From Collinsella sp. (GTDB lineage Bacteria; Actinomycetota; Coriobacteriia; Coriobacteriales; Coriobacteriaceae): a stretch of DNA of 64,000 nucleotides. Every line of letters begins with the position of its first letter. Position 1 is the stretch's first letter. The translations under genes were made by a program, and so were the position numbers. Positions 1 to 8,058 of the stretch are shown piece by piece. Below the pieces are notes generated by a model. The model saw only the letters and a program-made list of their open reading frames with translations, did no database searches and was not told where the DNA came from. The DNA lies in assembly GCA_019419505.1 (NCBI GenBank), contig DXZS01000020.1, positions 62,001 to 126,000 on the forward strand. The letters run 5' to 3'.

Positions 1-737
1 TTGAATACACGTTGCAAAACCAGAGCTTTCCGGCCAGTGACTATTACTCAATTACCATGCCTGTAATGCGGACCCTTGTGGCGACCGCTTCACAGGCTTT
101 TATTTGGGCCATCGCCATGGACTTGCTCGACAAGCATTCAAAAAAGCAGTTTGTTATTCCCATCGCAACGTTCTTGTTGAGCGAACTGCTGATTATCATC
201 GCTGTCCCTTACGGTCCCATGCATCAATGGCTCTACTACACAATGCGTCAGGTATTCCTTGTATTTGTGGGGCTCTATATCTTTTGGACGGCGCATAAAA
301 GCACGCAGGTCGAACTTAAGGCTCGCGTCAGCAATCAACGAAAGCACCTCATCATTGGTGCCATTCTGGTCGGGCGTATCGTTGCCGAGGACTTCTACAA
401 TATCTTGGTGGTCCCCATGAGCCTGGCGCCCTCCTGGCTGCAGCTGTACCTATCCGAGCGCAACTTTAGCGAGAACATCTTTGCGTGCTACTTTGCGATT
501 CTGCTGGTCATCTACGCCTACCACGTGCTTTCGATTCGCATGCAGGAGGCGCCCGAGGAAAAGAACGTCAGCGATCTTGATCGGCACATCGAAGAGCAGA
601 TGCCCTTCTATCGCAACGCCTACAAGCTCTACAACCGCGAGGCCGAAGTCATGCGCCTGGTTGTGCTGGGCAAATCAAACCTGCCAAAAAGGGACAGGTT
701 TATTTTGGCAGGTTTTATCTGGGCAAACGTCAACTGA
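1..737 (+). pseudogene. LuxR-type membrane regulator, C-terminally truncated
   Basis: The reading frame is open at the left window edge, so the true start lies outside. About 180 residues form several hydrophobic membrane segments. A short cytoplasmic linker follows, then the first part of a LuxR-type helix-turn-helix (the stretch NREAEVMRLVVLGKSN near residues 209-224). The rest of the HTH, including the recognition helix, is missing. Homology stops exactly where a 39-bp palindrome begins (677-715), and the frame ends 18 residues later. Coriobacteria carry many regulators with an N-terminal membrane sensor and a C-terminal LuxR HTH, and this looks like one that has lost DNA binding. That it is non-functional is inference. 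Confidence 0.6.
677..715. repeat. Short palindrome at the LuxR truncation point
   Basis: Two perfect 13-bp arms (AAACCTGCCAAAA and its complement) surround a 13-base loop that contains GGGACAGG. The loop motif, read as CCTGTCCC, recurs in the loop of the terminator at 11546-11586. It resembles a REP-like intergenic palindrome. Confidence 0.6.
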
Positions 738-776
738 GCCACTTTCCCTTGCGGTAGTCTTCTAACAGCAAAAACC

Positions 777-895
777 AAGTGAGTAGACTTTTTGCAGGAA
801 GCCGAGCACACCCCAAAACGCCACAGCTCTGACCTGCGGTTTTATTGAGCGTTTGGCGCGGTGTGCTCGACAAGTCCAAAAAAGTCTACTCACTT
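777..895. repeat. 119-bp nested inverted-repeat element
   Basis: Outer arms at 777-793 and 879-895 read AAGTGAGTAGACTTTTT and its near-complement. Inner arms CGAGCACACC (803-812) and GGTGTGCTCG (860-869) follow. The centre holds CTGACCTGCGGTTTTATT, a core shared with the elements near 5.2, 22.3, 30.1 and 57.7 kb. There is no reading frame of note. It fills most of the 260-bp gap between the regulator remnant and the convergent ABC permease. Confidence 0.7.
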
Positions 896-997
896 GCATC
901 TAAGGCGCACCAGAAAGGCAAAAACCGCCGCGAAAGGGATCCGGACCCCGTTCGCGACGGCTGTTCGCGCTGGTTTTGTGACGGTTTTGCCCGCTTG

Positions 998-3199
998 TTA
1001 TTCGCTGTAGCGAGTGGCTATGGCAGCTTGCACCATGCCGGTGCTCATGAGGTAGGTCACCAGGAAGTAGCCTCCGTAGGCTGCCAGGAAGATTGCACAG
1101 GTGAGGCCCACGGTGCCGCCGATGCTCATATTTCCGAATAAGCTCACCAGCTCGATGATCACCTTAAGCGCCACAAAGGAGTGCGCCAAGCCCACTGCCA
1201 GCGGGAACAGGAAGAACACCGCTTGCTGCGCCATCACCGAATGCCGGATCTGACGGTCGTCACAGCCGATCTGTGCCAGCACACGATAGCTGCGGCTGCC
1301 GTCGGCCACATTGGAGAGCTGCTGGATCGACAGAATCGCCGCACATGCAACGACCAGCACAAAGCCAATGTAGATGGCTAGATAGCTAATCATGCCGTTC
1401 ATCTGCGCTGCTTGCGTGTACATCTCGGAACGCGTGATGAAGACTCCCCATCCCCCCGGCTCCTTGCCGTCAACGAGCAGAATGTCGAGCATGGTGTATT
1501 TAATGCTCTCGTCTGCCTTGGTCACATCCATCCCCTGCTTGTAGTTAACGAGCAGATTACTGGAATACGGCTGCAGATTAAGTTGGGACAACAGCTCATC
1601 GGCTACGACCACGGTACCGGGATTGCTGCCCATCGCCGAGTTGGCGATGGCAGCCGTGTCCTCGTCCGACTTATCGGTTGCGGGCTTGAGCGTATGCCCG
1701 CCCAAGGTGAGGGTATGGCCCCCAGCCATGTATTTGGTGTACAGGTCGCCCAGCTCGCCGCCCATATCACACGTAAGCACGTACTGGTCGCGACCAATGC
1801 TCACCGGATCCTCGCCCATCATCTGGCGCAGTTTGTTGTACTGGCTCGCCGGCGTCACAAACAGGCCCATATCATCGGCATTGCTGCCCTCGAGCGCCTT
1901 CGGAAGCTTTTCGCCCATGGTCTTGCACATCTCGCCTGCCACCACCGAGGGGCCCGAGCCGCCAGGCGGGTAACTCAGATACGAATCGACCTGCACATGC
2001 TCACCGGCAACATCGGCGATATTGACCTTCTTGCCGGTCTCGTCGTTGTTGTCCGCCGACTTGCACTCGCCATGCCATGCAGCGTACAAATCGACCGTTG
2101 CATCTGCCAGCACCATACGATCGGCCTCAGACGGATTGACATACTCCTTGTAGTAGTCGAGCCTATCGGGCGTGTAATAGACATACGTCTGAGATACGTC
2201 AACAGGGTTATAGCGCTCCAGATTCTCGTTCATCACGTTGGCAATAGACATACCGCACGTCACCGAGGTAATGGCCAAAAACAGGATCATCGCGATGACG
2301 CCCATCGAAAAGCACACCGTGTTGACCTTGGCCGCAAGCTGGCGCACGGTAAACATGTTGAGGCCGCGCCAGTACACGCCGCGCAGGCTCTGCAGCAGCT
2401 TGATGAGCATGCCCGAGAGTCCCCAGAACAGGGCAAAGGTGCCTACCGTGACCATGGCCGTGGTGATGCCAAACTGGCTCATTGCCCCGTCCAGCTTGTC
2501 GCCCGTCGCGGTTAGCGGGAACCCATCACGCAGCAGGCGGTAATAGGCCACGCCCACCAGCACCACGCCCACAGCAAAGATGGCAATCGCAATCCAGGGG
2601 TTGCGTGTCTTGATGCTCTCGTTGCGCCTCTCGGCGCACATAAGCTCGATGAGCTTGGTACGGCGCACGGCGCGAAGGTTCAGCAGTAGCGTAAGCACAA
2701 ACATCACGAGCATGCAGGCAAGGGTCAGGTTGAACGCATGCACCGAAAAAAAGAAGTGGAAATTAGCGATCTGTGTCTTAAAGAGCGAGGCCGTAAAGAA
2801 TGTCATGAGCTGGGAGAGCCCCACGCCCAGCACAATGCCGGCGACAAAGGCGCCGACCGAAACGATCACGGTCTCGAGCGCCATGATCGTGGCAACGCGA
2901 CCGCGCCCCATGCCGAGCACCTGGTACAGGCCAAACTCCTTCTTGCGGCGTTTCATGATGAAGTTATTGGCATACACCATCAAAAAGGCCATGACGCCGG
3001 CCAAAAAGTACGTGAGGTAGCCGATCATGGTGCCCATGAGCTCGGATAGGCCCTCCTCCTCAATGCCGGCAATATCGACCTGCATCGAGACGGTGTTAAA
3101 GGCATAGAAAACGGTGACGCCCAAGGTGAGCGTCAAAAGGTAGACGAGGTAATCGCGGCCGGCGCGGCGGACGTTACCCCAAGCGAGTTTACAGAGCAT
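998..3199 (-). CDS. ABC transporter permease, BceB/FtsX-like
   Basis: Membrane subunit of a two-gene ABC transporter of the BceAB/MacB-like type, which elsewhere exports or senses cell-wall-active peptides. The N-terminal region has about four membrane helices with an FtsX-like block (around residues 60-180). A second cluster of helices follows, then a large extracytoplasmic domain of roughly 250 residues (around 320-580), then four C-terminal helices, again FtsX-like. The chosen ATG overlaps the end of the ATPase gene and has GAGGG five bases upstream; an upstream start four codons earlier is possible. Translational coupling to the ATPase is likely. No adjacent two-component system is visible, so the substrate is unknown. 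Confidence 0.85.
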   Translation of the reverse strand: MLCKLAWGNVRRAGRDYLVYLLTLTLGVTVFYAFNTVSMQVDIAGIEEEGLSELMGTMIGYLTYFLAGVMAFLMVYANNFIMKRRKKEFGLYQVLGMGRGRVATIMALETVIVSVGAFVAGIVLGVGLSQLMTFFTASLFKTQIANFHFFFSVHAFNLTLACMLVMFVLTLLLNLRAVRRTKLIELMCAERRNESIKTRNPWIAIAIFAVGVVLVGVAYYRLLRDGFPLTATGDKLDGAMSQFGITTAMVTVGTFALFWGLSGMLIKLLQSLRGVYWRGLNMFTVRQLAAKVNTVCFSMGVIAMILFLAITSVTCGMSIANVMNENLERYNPVDVSQTYVYYTPDRLDYYKEYVNPSEADRMVLADATVDLYAAWHGECKSADNNDETGKKVNIADVAGEHVQVDSYLSYPPGGSGPSVVAGEMCKTMGEKLPKALEGSNADDMGLFVTPASQYNKLRQMMGEDPVSIGRDQYVLTCDMGGELGDLYTKYMAGGHTLTLGGHTLKPATDKSDEDTAAIANSAMGSNPGTVVVADELLSQLNLQPYSSNLLVNYKQGMDVTKADESIKYTMLDILLVDGKEPGGWGVFITRSEMYTQAAQMNGMISYLAIYIGFVLVVACAAILSIQQLSNVADGSRSYRVLAQIGCDDRQIRHSVMAQQAVFFLFPLAVGLAHSFVALKVIIELVSLFGNMSIGGTVGLTCAIFLAAYGGYFLVTYLMSTGMVQAAIATRYSE

Positions 3200-3974
3200 C
3201 GGAGCCCTCACCGCCCATCATGGCAACGACCTCCATAATGCGGTCGAAGAACTCTCGGCGGTCGGTGTCGCCGCGGCGCAGCTCGGTGAAGATCTTGCCG
3301 TCGCGAATAAACAGCACACGGCTCGTGTAGCTGGCGGCAAAGCTGTCGTGCGTGACCATGAGCACCGTGGCGCGCAGGCGGCGGTTAAGGGCCTCCAGGC
3401 TCTCGAGCAGCAGGCGAGCGCTCTTGGAATCGAGGGCGCCGGTGGGCTCGTCGGCCATGATCATGGTGGGGTCGGTGACGAGTGCGCGAGCCGCGGCAAC
3501 GCGCTGTTGCTGACCGCCGGACATCTGGTAGGGATACTTGTCGAGCACCTGACTGATAGACAGACGCGCGGCTACATCCTGCACGCGGGTCGAGATCTCT
3601 GCCGAGTTTGTGCGGGCGATGGTGAGCGGCAGGGCGATGTTCTCGCGTGCTGTGAGCGTATCGAGCAGGTTGGAATCCTGGAAGATAAAGCCGAGCTCCT
3701 CGCGGCGGAACTGCGAAAGCTTGGCCTGCTTCATGCGCGTCACGTCCTGGCCGTTGATGCGGATGGTGCCACTCGTGGCGCTATCGATGGTCGACACGCA
3801 GTTGAGCAGCGTCGACTTGCCCGAGCCCGAGGCGCCCATGATGCCAACGAACTCACCGCGGTTGACGGTAAAGCTGACGTCGTTGAGCGCGCGGGTCACG
3901 TTGCCCAGCGCTCCATATACCTTTTCGAGATGCGCGACCTCCAGTACCGGGGTCGCCATGTGCGTGGTTTGCAT
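3189..3974 (-). CDS. ABC transporter ATP-binding protein, BceA-like
   Basis: Energy-coupling subunit for the permease downstream. Walker A (GASGSGKST, about residues 47-55), the ABC signature (MSGGQQQR, about 153-160), Walker B (MIMADEPTGALD) and the switch histidine (VTHD) are all present. The length of 261 residues and the sequence fit the LolD/MacB/BceA subfamily. AGGACTCGGT precedes the ATG. Its last 11 bases overlap the permease start, so the two are one operon. Two inverted repeats lie directly upstream and may regulate it. Confidence 0.92.
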   Translation of the reverse strand: MQTTHMATPVLEVAHLEKVYGALGNVTRALNDVSFTVNRGEFVGIMGASGSGKSTLLNCVSTIDSATSGTIRINGQDVTRMKQAKLSQFRREELGFIFQDSNLLDTLTARENIALPLTIARTNSAEISTRVQDVAARLSISQVLDKYPYQMSGGQQQRVAAARALVTDPTMIMADEPTGALDSKSARLLLESLEALNRRLRATVLMVTHDSFAASYTSRVLFIRDGKIFTELRRGDTDRREFFDRIMEVVAMMGGEGSDAL

Positions 3975-3984
3975 ACCGAGTCCT

Positions 3985-4083
3985 TTCTTGCGATTAGTCT
4001 ACGGCATCTATAGTCGCAAGAAGCCGAGTCGGCTACCATCGATATGGCTTACGCTTGCCTTACCGTTGCGTAAGGTAAGCGTA
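3985..4083. promoter_or_regulatory. Paired inverted repeats between divergent genes
   Basis: The 144-bp divergent promoter region contains two dyads. The first is TTCTTGCGA (3985-3993) with its complement at 4014-4022. The second is TACGCTTGCCTTAC (4050-4063) with GTAAGGTAAGCGTA (4070-4083), one mismatch. They may be operators for the ABC operon and/or the NUDIX-Vsr gene. Neither is followed by a T-run, so a terminator is less likely. Confidence 0.4.
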
Positions 4084-4118
4084 GTCTGCCACGTGTTGAT
4101 GTTGAGAGAGGGCTCCTG

Positions 4119-5105
4119 TTGAAGACTGTTCATGTTGCCGCTGGGATCATTCGCAAGGAAGGATCCGACGAGCTACTGGCTGTGCAGCGCGGCTATGGCG
4201 ACATGCAGGGACTTTGGGAGTTCCCCGGCGGCAAGCTCATGCGCGGCGAGACGCCAGAAGACGCCGTGCGTCGCGAGCTCATGGAAGAGCTGCAGGTGAA
4301 GGTCACCAACCTGCGTGACTTCTACACCGTTGAGTATGACTATCCCGATTTCCATCTCTCCATGGAGTGCTACTACTGCTCGCTCGCCGATGAATCCGAT
4401 GAGCCCCAGAAACACGACCGCCAGCTTGATATCCGCTGGATTCCACGCACCTCGCTTGCCACGGTGGAATGGATGCCCGCCGACAAGGGGCTCATTGATG
4501 CTCTGATTGAGTTAAAGGAAGATCGGCTCGAGGCAAGCTCCGCCGATGACGCCGCGCCCAACACAACCGACAAACCCGCCACCAAACCCAAGCGCGCACC
4601 TAAACGCCGCAGCAAAAAGCGTCCCAAGCCCGGCCTGCTCGACGGCATCGATACCTCGGACCTCTCCGCTGACGAGCGCGAACTGGTCCGCCGTCGCGCC
4701 GCCATCAAAAAGTCCATGAAGGGCAACAAGCGCGCCAACACCAAGCCCGAGCTGCTCGTTCGCCAGCGCCTGCGCGCCGCGGGCCTTACGGGCTATCGCT
4801 TGGAATGGAAGGTTCCCGGCAAGCCCGACATCGCCTTCCCCGGCCGCAAGATCGCCATCTTTGTCAATGGTTGCTTTTGGCATCGTTGCCCCAAGTGCAA
4901 CCCCAGCCAGCCCAAGCGCAACGTTGAGTTTTGGGAGGCAAAGTTCCGTCGCAACGTCGAGCGCGACCGCGCTGCCGTGGCAGCACTCACTCAAATGGGC
5001 TGGACGCCCATAACCATCTGGGAATGCGAACTCAAAAAAGACCGCATCGACGCCACGATGGAAAAGGTCATCGAGCAGGTGCGCGCCACAGAGCCGCAGC
5101 GCTAA
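4119..5105 (+). CDS. NUDIX hydrolase fused to Vsr-type endonuclease
   Basis: Residues 1-135 form a MutT-like NUDIX domain with a complete NUDIX box (G38 to V60: GxxxxxE, REL, EE), expected to hydrolyse oxidised or non-canonical nucleoside triphosphates. A basic low-complexity linker rich in Lys, Arg and Pro (about 150-172) leads to a very-short-patch repair (Vsr) nuclease domain (about 198-325). That domain shows PGKPDIAF with Asp237, the GCFWH motif with His255, and zinc-type cysteines 252, 257 and 260. Vsr nicks at T:G mismatches made by cytosine methylation. The start is TTG with AGAGAGGG upstream. No cytosine methyltransferase is in the window. The fusion suggests coupled pool cleaning and mismatch repair, which is inference. 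Confidence 0.88.
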   Translation: MKTVHVAAGIIRKEGSDELLAVQRGYGDMQGLWEFPGGKLMRGETPEDAVRRELMEELQVKVTNLRDFYTVEYDYPDFHLSMECYYCSLADESDEPQKHDRQLDIRWIPRTSLATVEWMPADKGLIDALIELKEDRLEASSADDAAPNTTDKPATKPKRAPKRRSKKRPKPGLLDGIDTSDLSADERELVRRRAAIKKSMKGNKRANTKPELLVRQRLRAAGLTGYRLEWKVPGKPDIAFPGRKIAIFVNGCFWHRCPKCNPSQPKRNVEFWEAKFRRNVERDRAAVAALTQMGWTPITIWECELKKDRIDATMEKVIEQVRATEPQR

Positions 5106-5178
5106 CAGCGAGCATTCACACGCTCCGCACGTCCGCGCCACATCCACGTCACAAACCTTAGAAAGCCCTTAAGCTCAA

Positions 5179-5242
5179 AACCTTTCAAGAGTGTTACTCG
5201 ATACCTCTGACCTGCAGTTTCATCGTAACACCAAACCAGGTT
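5179..5242. repeat. Degenerate inverted-repeat element with CTGACCTGC core
   Basis: Arms AACCT...GTGTTAC and GTAACAC...AGGTT flank the core CTCTGACCTGCAGTTTC (5206-5222). The core matches that of the 777-895 element apart from one base. Noncoding. Confidence 0.5.
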
Positions 5243-5358
5243 AAGCCTTTCTTTAGCGCTTCTTTGCAGCAGCCGCGGCATAATGTAGCCAGCGCACGGG
5301 ACCTAGCAGCAAACCCCGAGCGCATCCTTTTGGTGGATATCGAGGAGGCCGCAAAAGC

Positions 5359-5568
5359 ATGCATTCTTCCAATGACGCAGCACAGCAGCCATCCCTAAAA
5401 CATGCAAACCTTTTCTCCTTCCCCCCGACACAGAGAAACGGCCTCCTCGACTCCCCAACCTCGCAGCACATGCGCTCAACCGACCAGAGCCTCAACCTGC
5501 AGGTCTCATTCAAAAAGCTCCAAGCATCGCTGGATACAGCATTCCCCGAACAAGCCCGGGCGTACTAA
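5359..5568 (+). CDS. Hypothetical 69-residue protein
   Basis: A short open frame with GAGGAGG ten bases before its ATG. The product is polar, without membrane segment, signal peptide or recognised domain. It lies in an otherwise gene-poor 480-bp stretch between the Vsr fusion and the Abi_2 remnant. Another frame across 5270-5400 gives a coherent peptide containing ANPERILLVDIEEAAKA, which looks like a decayed gene end. Either may be real; I cannot assign a function. Confidence 0.25.
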   Translation: MHSSNDAAQQPSLKHANLFSFPPTQRNGLLDSPTSQHMRSTDQSLNLQVSFKKLQASLDTAFPEQARAY

Positions 5569-5589
5569 CCGTTCATCAACAAAGGAGCC

Positions 5590-5975
5590 TTAACGCTCGC
5601 GTCCCACTCTTTCAGACCCAACGCCACAAGGGCGACTGAGCAGGCGCGCACGCCAGCCCGTCTCGAGGGCGATGTGTTCTAACAGGTAGCTCAGGATGGT
5701 CAGGATGCCGAACATGTTGTCCGAGCGCACCTTGTAGGGCTCGCGCCGAGGTCCATCAGGTTCACGAGAATCCAGTAGAGCGGCAGGCCGTGCTTGCATC
5801 CGTCCTCGTCAGCCTCGGGCTTGCGCTTGAAGATGTACCAGTAGCCGCTGAGCCGGTAGTATCCGACATTCTCGAGGTGGGCGATAAGGACGTCGCGGTC
5901 CGCTACGAGGCCGCGCTCGCCCATGAGCAGGTCGGCCTGCTCCTCGAAGGTCAACCAGGGCTTCGTTTATTCTCC
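5590..5975 (-). pseudogene. Abi_2 (AbiD/AbiF-like) abortive-infection gene, broken
   Basis: The upstream part carries the Abi_2 N-terminal signature: TKPWLTFEEQADLL, a loop, then NVGYYRLSGYWYIF (about 5770-5966). A piece resembling the family C-terminus (NMFGILTILSYLLEHI) appears in another frame at 5650-5720. A stop codon follows the only plausible ATG (5975), the frame shifts near 5745, and the central domain of the usual ~300-residue protein is missing. Abi_2 proteins are linked to phage-induced abortive infection. Here only the ends remain. The 28-bp direct repeat at its 3' end recurs at 9343-9370. Confidence 0.65.
5617..5644. repeat. 28-bp direct repeat, left copy
   Basis: CCCAACGCCACAAGGGCGA followed by C-TGAGCAGG; the right copy at 9343-9370 differs by one base. 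Both copies read as the same part of an Abi_2 C-terminus on the minus strand. Together they bracket 3.7 kb holding the Abi_2 remnant, the DUF262 gene and the ADP-ribosylglycohydrolase gene. Confidence 0.6.
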
Positions 5976-6144
5976 CATGGTGCTCCCGTGCTCGGATGAA
6001 GTTGATATTCAAGGCCTCCCGAATCCGCATCCAGCGCCCTGATGGGACCTGGCAGTGAAGAGTAAAATGGAGCTATTGCTGCACAATTCGCCTCTGTCAT
6101 GTTTGTTGAGACCTCGAGGCGATCGAGCCTGAAAGGCATCAACA

Positions 6145-8049
6145 ATGGGCACCATAGCCGACATCCTCAACCGCATCGACTCGGGCGACTACGCAATGCC
6201 GCAGTTCCAGCGTGGCTACGTTTGGAACCGCGCACAGGTGCGCAAACTCATGACGTCGCTGTACAAGGGCTATCCGGTGGGCACGATACTCTTGTGGCAA
6301 ACTCCTGTGGAAGACGCAGACATCAAGGGCGAGAAGGTCATCGGACAGGGTGCCGTCAACCTCATTCTCGACGGCCAGCAGCGCATGACGTCGCTCTACG
6401 GCATCATGCGTGGCAAGGAACCACCCTTCTTCGAGGGCGACAAGCACGCATTCGCCGACCTCATGTTCAACATCAAGGATGAGGTATTCGAGTTCCGTGC
6501 CCCCAAGATGAAGGGCGACCCCATGTGGGTCTCGGTAACCGAGGTCTACCAATCCGGAGCCGTAACGGAAGCCGTCAGCATCAAACAGGCCGCCGGCCTT
6601 GACGACCCGACCTTCACGTTGACCCTCACGCGGCTCAACCGCATAGAGCAGATCAAACAGACTGAGATACTCTCCCAGACCGTGACCGGCCCAGACAAAA
6701 CCGTCGACGTAGTCGTGGATATCTTCAACAGCGTGAACTCGGGCGGCACGAAGCTTAGCAAGGGCGACCTCACGCTCGCCAAAATCTGCGCGGAATGGCC
6801 CGCCATGCGCGATGAGATGCAGAAGGCTCTCGACGGCTTCTCGGCCAAGGGATACGACTTCACACGCGACTGGCTGCTGCGCTGCCTGACCGTCCACCTC
6901 GCGAAGTCGGCGTATTTCTCCACTCTCGACGGCTTCTCCGTATCGGAGATTCAAAAGGGACTCAAGGAGACCGTCCAGCTCGTGGGCACCTGCCTCGACC
7001 ACATCGCGGGCAGACTCGGACTCGACCACACCCGCGTCCTAGGCAGCCCCTTTTCCATCGCCACGATGATCGCGGTCATAGACCAGAAGGGAGGCAATCT
7101 TACCTCGGCCGAGTGGGACCGCCTACTCTACTGGCATATTCACGTCTTCCTCTGGGGGCGCTACGCAGGCTCCACCGAGAGTGTGCTTGCCCAGGATATA
7201 AACGCCGTCAAGAGTGGCGAGGGGATCGCCGGACTGCTCAGGCTCATAAAGACGAACAGGCCCGACCTAAGCCTCCACCCCGACGACTTCTGGGGATGGA
7301 GCACGGGAGCGCGCCTCTACCCGCTCATGTACCTTCTCGCCCGCATGGGGCATGCTCGCGACTGGGGCAGCGGAATCGAGCTCAACTCTCACCTTCTCGG
7401 CAAGAACTCGACACTCGATGTGCACCACATATTCCCCAAGAAGGTGCTCTACGCCGCCGACCGCAACAAGTCGATGGTAAACCAGCTCGCCAACTACGCC
7501 TTCTTAACCAAGGGGACAAACCTGGAGATCTCAGACAAGCTCCCCTCGGATTACCTGCCGGGCTACGTCGCCGCAAACCCCGGAGCGGTCGAATCTCACG
7601 CTGTGCCGATCGACGACCCTTCCCTCTGGGAAATCGGGAACTACGAGGCCTTCCTCGCCCGGAGGCGCGAGCTTCTCTCCGAGAAGGCCAACGTGATCCT
7701 ATCTGCCCTCTACAGAGGAAAAGACCTGGGTGAGCTGCCCACCGCTTTCAGACAGCCGGGGGCCGCGAGCGTCCTCGACCACGATGACGAAGCTCTCTCA
7801 GGGCTCTCGGACTGGTTGACGGAGAGGGGTTACGGACACGGGGCGGCGAACTTCGGGGTGAGTGGCACGTCTAAGACCGTAATCGTTGACCTTGCATGGC
7901 CGGACGGCTTGCAGACCGGCCTCGGCGAACCGGTCGCTCTCATGGTCGATAGCGAGCCCGAGGAGCGCTCTTTCGTGACCAAGCTCGGATACCACGTGTT
8001 CGAGACACCTGAGGACTTGGTGGCCTCTGTTGTAAACGATGAGGCATAA
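6145..8049 (+). CDS. DUF262/HNH (GmrSD-like) nuclease-family protein
   Basis: The N-terminus is a DUF262 (ParB/Srx-fold) domain with the hallmark FQRGYVW (about residues 21-27) and DGQQR (76-80) motifs, which in GmrS/GmrD, BrxU and SspE-like proteins bind and hydrolyse nucleotides. Near residue 425 lies an HNH-type DVHHIFPKK motif of a DUF1524-like nuclease domain, followed by a C-terminal extension of about 130 residues. Length is 634. GmrSD-type enzymes cut phage DNA with modified bases, so a defence role is the best guess. AAAGG stands about nine bases before the ATG. The next gene starts nine bases after its stop, so the two are co-transcribed. The N-terminus may lack a few family residues; an out-of-frame ATG lies at 6099. 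Confidence 0.85.
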   Translation: MGTIADILNRIDSGDYAMPQFQRGYVWNRAQVRKLMTSLYKGYPVGTILLWQTPVEDADIKGEKVIGQGAVNLILDGQQRMTSLYGIMRGKEPPFFEGDKHAFADLMFNIKDEVFEFRAPKMKGDPMWVSVTEVYQSGAVTEAVSIKQAAGLDDPTFTLTLTRLNRIEQIKQTEILSQTVTGPDKTVDVVVDIFNSVNSGGTKLSKGDLTLAKICAEWPAMRDEMQKALDGFSAKGYDFTRDWLLRCLTVHLAKSAYFSTLDGFSVSEIQKGLKETVQLVGTCLDHIAGRLGLDHTRVLGSPFSIATMIAVIDQKGGNLTSAEWDRLLYWHIHVFLWGRYAGSTESVLAQDINAVKSGEGIAGLLRLIKTNRPDLSLHPDDFWGWSTGARLYPLMYLLARMGHARDWGSGIELNSHLLGKNSTLDVHHIFPKKVLYAADRNKSMVNQLANYAFLTKGTNLEISDKLPSDYLPGYVAANPGAVESHAVPIDDPSLWEIGNYEAFLARRRELLSEKANVILSALYRGKDLGELPTAFRQPGAASVLDHDDEALSGLSDWLTERGYGHGAANFGVSGTSKTVIVDLAWPDGLQTGLGEPVALMVDSEPEERSFVTKLGYHVFETPEDLVASVVNDEA

Positions 8050-8058
8050 GGGAGCTTC

